Origin: Deltaproteobacteria bacterium
Lineage (GTDB): Bacteria; Desulfobacterota; Deferrimicrobia; Deferrimicrobiales; Deferrimicrobiaceae
NCBI GenBank assembly: GCA_003105225.1
Contig: PQAK01000193.1
Location: 1-8,360, forward strand
Direction: 5' to 3'
Length of the DNA stretch: 8,360 nucleotides
The translations under genes were made by a program, and so were the position numbers. Numbering within the stretch: the stretch's first letter is position 1; each line of letters starts with the position of its first letter. Shown here one piece after another: positions 7,232-8,360 of this stretch. A model generated the notes under the pieces. That model had not been told where the DNA came from. It did no database searches and saw only the letters and a list, made by a program, of their open reading frames with translations.

Positions 7232-7246
7232 CTATCAAAATGATAG
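7232..7246. promoter_or_regulatory. Putative upstream activator site 1 (inverted repeat)
   Basis: CTATCAAAATGATAG has perfect 6-bp arms (CTATCA/TGATAG) around AAA. It contains the 10-mer ATCAAAATGA, which recurs in opposite orientation at 7267-7276. Its centre is about 160 bp upstream of the predicted sigma-54 start point, within the usual range for NtrC-family binding sites. A dimeric Fis-type DNA-binding domain would fit this symmetry. Binding by the adjacent activator is inferred. Confidence 0.6.
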
Positions 7247-7266
7247 GCGCAGGAGGATCCCGGCGC

Positions 7267-7276
7267 TCATTTTGAT
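7267..7276. promoter_or_regulatory. Putative upstream activator site 2 (second copy of the core)
   Basis: TCATTTTGAT is the exact reverse complement of the ATCAAAATGA core of site 1. The centre-to-centre distance is 33 bp, about three helical turns, so both sites face the same side of the DNA. Its outer arms are less symmetric (GC before, TCG after), so it may be the weaker site. It lies about 126 bp upstream of the predicted start point. Confidence 0.55.
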
Positions 7277-7333
7277 TCGTTTCTTCCTTTCCGTCCCGGA
7301 CGCGTTCTGCATGAAGCCGTAATTCACAATGGA

Positions 7334-7346
7334 TATCAATGGTATA
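7334..7346 (+). promoter_or_regulatory. Putative IHF binding site
   Basis: TATCAATGGTATA matches the IHF consensus WATCAANNNNTTR at every defined position except one. It lies between the activator sites and the -24/-12 promoter, about 52-64 bp upstream of the predicted start point, where IHF normally bends DNA at sigma-54 promoters. It sits in a locally AT-rich stretch. CAATGG is also directly repeated at 7327-7332 and 7337-7342, one helical turn apart. Confidence 0.45.
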
Positions 7347-7372
7347 TAGGTTTCTTCCAGGCACGCCCGGCA

Positions 7373-7388
7373 TGGCACGGAACTTGTT
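7373..7388 (+). promoter_or_regulatory. Sigma-54 (-24/-12) promoter
   Basis: TGGCACGGAACTTGTT matches the consensus TGGCACG-N4-TTGCW at all defined positions except T for C in the -12 element. The GG at 7374-7375 and the GT at 7386-7387 have the correct spacing of 10 bp between them. The predicted start point is about 7398-7399, giving a leader of about 15 nt that carries the ribosome binding site of the receiver gene. Confidence 0.85.
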
Positions 7389-7400
7389 ACTTGTTCCCAT

Positions 7401-7405
7401 GGAGG
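7401..7405 (+). promoter_or_regulatory. Ribosome binding site deciding the receiver gene start
   Basis: GGAGG lies 8 nt before GTG 7414. Together with the sigma-54 promoter just upstream it fixes the start at 7414. ATG 7339 lies upstream of the promoter, and ATG 7399 has no ribosome binding site and coincides with the predicted transcription start. Confidence 0.7.
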
Positions 7406-7413
7406 GTGGAGCC

Positions 7414-7791
7414 GTGACCCGCAGGGTGGTGCTGATAGCGGATACGAAGGCCGAGGATTTCGGGGAGATGGGTCCCTTCATCGGAGCCCTGTCCGAGGCG
7501 GGAGCCATGACGGAGCTTTTCACGGACGGTGCCGCGGGGCTCCGATGCGCGGTCCGCGGCGGGACGGACCTGCTGGTCGTGGACCTGGACACCCCGTCTT
7601 TGGGGGGTCTGGAGGCGTTGATCGAGATCGGCCGCATCGCATCGCGCATCCCCGTTCTCCTGCTGACCGCGGAGGACAGCCGCGCACGGAGAATGTGGGC
7701 CGTCGGGGCGGGGATCACGGGGTACGCCACCAAGCCGGTCGACGGGCAGGTGCTGGTGCGGTTCATCGCGAAGGTGCTTCGGGAAATCTGA
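7414..7791 (+). CDS. Stand-alone receiver-domain protein (single-domain response regulator)
   Basis: This 125-residue protein consists of one CheY-like receiver domain and nothing else. The predicted phosphoacceptor is D57 in LLVVDLDTPSLGG, with the switch Thr at T85 (VLLLTAED) and the invariant Lys in ATKPVD (K107). The acidic pocket near the N-terminus has only one acid in the usual place (IADTKAED: A9-D10), so Mg2+ binding and phosphorylation may be altered. There is no DNA-binding or enzymatic output domain, so it probably acts by protein contact or as a phosphate sink. The open frame extends to ATG 7339, but those 25 extra residues are not receiver-like and lie across the sigma-54 promoter. 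I therefore chose GTG 7414. It is followed by dnaK after 31 nt, with no obvious promoter between. Confidence 0.85.
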   Translation: MTRRVVLIADTKAEDFGEMGPFIGALSEAGAMTELFTDGAAGLRCAVRGGTDLLVVDLDTPSLGGLEALIEIGRIASRIPVLLLTAEDSRARRMWAVGAGITGYATKPVDGQVLVRFIAKVLREI

Positions 7792-7822
7792 TCGATAAAA
7801 CGAACGGAAGGAGCAGCGGGAA

Positions 7823-8360
7823 ATGGCCAAGATAATCGGGATCGACCTCGGGACGACGAACTCCGTGGTCGCCGTGATGGAAGGCGGGGAGCCCAAGGTC
7901 ATCATCAACGAGGAGGGGAGCCGGCTCACCCCGTCGGTCGTCGCATTCGGAAAGGAAGGGGAGATCCTCGTCGGCCAGGTGGCGAAGCGCCAGGCGGTCC
8001 TGAACCCGGAGAACACGGTCTTCTCCATCAAGCGGTTCATGGGCCGCCGGTATGACGAGGTGACCGAGGAGATGAAGCTCGTCCCCTACAAGGTGGTCCG
8101 CGGGCCCAACCAGGACGCGCGCGTCTCCGCGGGAGGGAAGGACCACACCCCGCAGCAGATCTCGGCGCTGGTGCTGGGAAAACTCAAGAAGGCCGCGGAA
8201 ACCTACCTGGGGGAAGAGGTGAAGAAGGCCGTGATCACGGTGCCGGCCTACTTCAACGACTCCCAGCGGCAGGCCACCAAGGACGCCGGGACGATCGCGG
8301 GGCTCGAGGTCCTCCGGATCATCAACGAGCCCACGGCGGCGGCGCTGGCCTACGGCCACC
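7823..8360 (+). CDS. dnaK: Chaperone protein DnaK (Hsp70), 3'-truncated by window edge
   Basis: DnaK binds and releases unfolded polypeptides in an ATP cycle driven by DnaJ and GrpE. The first 179 residues are visible, covering part of the N-terminal ATPase domain. The phosphate-1 loop is IGIDLGTTNSVV (residues 5-16), followed by RLTPSVVAF, NTVFSIKRFMGR and the phosphate-loop segment VITVPAYFNDSQRQATKDA, and then IINEPTAAALAYG at the end of the window. All are full-strength Hsp70 signatures. ATG 7823 has AAGGAG at 7808-7813, 9 nt upstream. No CIRCE inverted repeat, sigma-32-like promoter, hrcA or grpE lies just upstream. Instead the gene follows the sigma-54-driven receiver gene by 31 nt. Whether this is the only dnaK or a second copy cannot be told from this window. 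Confidence 0.97.
   Translation, partial: MAKIIGIDLGTTNSVVAVMEGGEPKVIINEEGSRLTPSVVAFGKEGEILVGQVAKRQAVLNPENTVFSIKRFMGRRYDEVTEEMKLVPYKVVRGPNQDARVSAGGKDHTPQQISALVLGKLKKAAETYLGEEVKKAVITVPAYFNDSQRQATKDAGTIAGLEVLRIINEPTAAALAYGH

Noticed and set aside
7323..7350. TTCACA-N16-TATAGG as a sigma-70 promoter for the receiver gene
   Set aside because: The -10 match is poor (4 of 6), and the same stretch is better explained as an IHF-like site within the sigma-54 control region. It remains possible as a weak secondary promoter.
7339..7413. Upstream ATG start for the receiver protein (25 more residues)
   Set aside because: It lies upstream of the sigma-54 promoter, lacks a ribosome binding site, and the extra residues do not belong to a receiver fold.
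7700..7823. CIRCE element or sigma-32 promoter just upstream of dnaK
   Set aside because: I looked for the CIRCE inverted repeat and for CTTGAAA/CCCCAT-like boxes and found neither in the end of the receiver gene or the 31-nt gap.
1..8360. CRISPR arrays, tRNA or rRNA genes, insertion sequences, attachment sites
   Set aside because: No repeat-spacer pattern, cloverleaf-like or rRNA-like sequence, transposase or integrase was seen on either strand. The window looks like core chromosome.

Overview
The window reads as ordinary chromosomal DNA from a high-GC Gram-negative bacterium. Codon third positions are strongly G/C, and Gram-negative features include an outer-membrane-style lipoprotein signal, a class A penicillin-binding protein and an NtrC-type sigma-54 activator. 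The gene styles resemble Desulfobacterota/Desulfuromonadota-like (former deltaproteobacterial) genomes. That placement is an inference from protein flavour; no rRNA or species marker is present.

Layout. (1) 1-1928, plus strand: the 3' part of rtcB (RNA ligase), then 11 nt later a small class I SAM methyltransferase, probably co-transcribed. (2) 1933-3954, minus strand: a class A penicillin-binding protein that meets the methyltransferase tail-to-tail with 4 bp between them and starts at a TTG. (3) 3955-4226: a divergent intergenic region with a TATAAT box facing each way and a cluster of three adjacent perfect palindromes. (4) 4227-5009, plus: a lipoprotein of unrecognised function with an odd Arg/Pro-rich tail, followed by a hairpin. 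(5) 5066-7194, plus: a sensor-less NtrB-type histidine kinase overlapping by ATGA with an NtrC-family sigma-54 activator. (6) 7195-7413: a control region with what looks like a complete sigma-54 architecture: two copies of a 10-bp core in opposite orientation 33 bp apart, an IHF-like site, and a near-consensus -24/-12 promoter. (7) 7414-8360, plus: a stand-alone receiver protein, then after 31 nt the 5' part of dnaK, running off the window.

How it fits together. The most interesting reading is that the kinase/activator pair at 5066-7194 regulates the sigma-54 promoter just downstream, and so the receiver gene and probably dnaK. That would place an Hsp70 chaperone under two-component/sigma-54 control instead of the usual sigma-32 or HrcA/CIRCE control. 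The promoter and paired sites are visible in the sequence. The assignment of this activator to those sites, and read-through into dnaK, are inference.
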